From NCBI GenBank assembly GCA_937952875.1, contig CALFDI010000372.1, positions 1 through 12,078 on the forward strand: 12,078 nt of DNA, given 5' to 3'. Shown one piece after another: positions 11,407 through 12,078 of this stretch. The translations under genes were made by a program, and so were the position numbers. Position 1 is the stretch's first letter; the number at the start of each line of letters is the position of its first letter. Under the pieces are notes generated by a model. That model ran no database searches. It was given only the letters and a program-made list of their open reading frames with translations, and was not told the DNA's origin. The DNA is from an uncultured Verrucomicrobiales bacterium. GTDB lineage: Bacteria; Verrucomicrobiota; Verrucomicrobiia; Verrucomicrobiales; Akkermansiaceae.

Positions 11407-12078
11407 TTAATCGAGCATCCGCGAGCATCCTCTCGGGAGGGCGCCGGGGTCTCTGCCTACTAGGAGAAAGCCATCGCCTTTTTTGATGGCGAAATCCTGT
11501 GTCTGGATGGCGCAAACACTGTCTATATTCGCCAAATCATACAAAACGAGATAACCCATTTCATCCTCGCCGACCTCTTCTAGCGTTTCTGGATGGATAA
11601 TGCGAAAGCGCAGCCACGGCGGCCCTATATGTGGATTTCCGATTCCTCGCGTGTAGAATTGGCTGCTCAACTCAGTCATGCTGTATTCGTTCCAGATCTG
11701 GTCTTCTGCGAGTCCTAGTTTGGCATTGAAGGAGGCGTAAAGATCTTCTTTCGTGAGATCGAATCCGCTCGCTTTGTAGCCACCTGTCTCCATGGCCCAT
11801 GAGCCATCGGGTAGATCAATGGAGTCTTCTCCGAGCTGCTCGAAGAGTTGAATGAAATTAAGTGCTGTTCCAAGGAGTCCGATAGGGGACTTTGCCGCTC
11901 GAATCTGTTCGAGATCAAATCCCAAGTCGTGACCGATCCAACTGCTAGAAGGTAAGCCCCAGTCTTCTTGCAAAAAATGAAACATTCGCAGAAGAGATGA
12001 GTGAGGAAAATGTCTGATTGGCTTTGATAAAAAGAAGGCCTGACTAAAGACGGGGGCGCCAAGGAGTTCCCAACCGCG
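11407..12078 (-). CDS. LuxE-family acyl-protein synthetase, C-terminal part (runs off right edge)
   Basis: The frame is open from the right edge to a TAA at 11407-11409, giving 223 residues; the first internal ATG (11985) is not the true start because the homology-like sequence continues to the edge. The family is LuxE/acyl-protein synthetase (PF04443), relatives of the adenylating PaaK/ANL enzymes, which activate a fatty acid with ATP and pass it to a protein cysteine. Seen in the fragment: DGSWAMETGGYK (91-102), NEYSMTELSSQFY (130-142), GPPWLRFRI (152-160), YDLANIDSVCAIQTQDF (180-196) and VGRDPGALPRGCSRML (207-222). The cysteine in RGCS (C218), six residues from the C-terminus, is positioned like the acyl-accepting cysteine near the end of Vibrio LuxE. 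A partner acyl-CoA or fatty-acid reductase (LuxC-like) may lie outside the window. Non-luminescent bacteria carry such genes too. Confidence 0.84.
   Translation of the reverse strand, partial: RGWELLGAPVFSQAFFLSKPIRHFPHSSLLRMFHFLQEDWGLPSSSWIGHDLGFDLEQIRAAKSPIGLLGTALNFIQLFEQLGEDSIDLPDGSWAMETGGYKASGFDLTKEDLYASFNAKLGLAEDQIWNEYSMTELSSQFYTRGIGNPHIGPPWLRFRIIHPETLEEVGEDEMGYLVLYDLANIDSVCAIQTQDFAIKKGDGFLLVGRDPGALPRGCSRMLD

Noticed and set aside
1..12078. CRISPR arrays, tRNA/rRNA genes, tmRNA, transposases, integrases, attachment sites
   Set aside because: I saw no regularly spaced repeats, no cloverleaf-like segments, no long direct or terminal inverted repeats and no recombinase-like proteins. An automated tRNA/ncRNA scan was not possible.

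Overview
The window reads as ordinary bacterial chromosome, densely packed, with balanced base composition, no mobile elements and very short intergenic gaps. The likely source is a member of the Verrucomicrobiota. This rests on the style of the RNA polymerase omega subunit, on a CPBP-family protease of the type found with PEP-CTERM/exosortase systems, and on the general gene mix. It is a judgement from recalled family sequences, not a computed placement. Shine-Dalgarno sequences are scarce. Many lead genes instead have a T-rich or pyrimidine-rich stretch, often ending in a CTCA-like motif, just before the ATG.

Layout, left to right. (1) Positions 1-637, minus strand: the N-terminal 212 residues of an NhaC-type Na+/H+ antiporter running off the left edge. 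(2) 763-1389, plus: a Tat-exported M15A/YcbK-like peptidoglycan peptidase, divergent from the antiporter across an AT-rich gap. (3) 5327-1391, minus: five head-to-tail genes, namely a NUDIX hydrolase of the ADP-ribose pyrophosphatase type, TcdA/CsdL tRNA ct6A dehydratase, an SDR-fold protein lacking the catalytic tyrosine, a flavin-reductase-domain protein, and a BaiN/HI0933-like (TIGR03862-type) flavoprotein. (4) 5459-9108, plus: an EboD-type sugar-phosphate cyclase (3-dehydroquinate synthase superfamily), an Lrp/AsnC regulator, a class I aminotransferase, and a CPBP membrane protease whose start overlaps the aminotransferase stop. The Lrp-aminotransferase pair resembles Bacillus YugG-YugH. 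(5) 9925-9119, minus: a lipoprotein that may be lysozyme-like. (6) 9993-10355, plus: a four-helix DUF3147-like membrane protein. (7) 10528-11391, plus: rpoZ, a clear intrinsic terminator, then smpB. (8) 12078-11407, minus: the C-terminal part of a LuxE-family acyl-protein synthetase running off the right edge.

Functionally the window mixes housekeeping (rpoZ, smpB, tcdA), cell-wall enzymes (the M15 peptidase, possibly the lipoprotein), and two less understood neighbourhoods. One is the flavin/NAD(P) redox run with a tyrosine-less SDR. The other is the EboD-like cyclase-Lrp-aminotransferase-CPBP run, which contains several perfect short palindromes, including a 16-bp one just inside the aminotransferase gene. 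These are the best candidates for undescribed biology. Nothing here amounts to an obvious new defence or mobile system.
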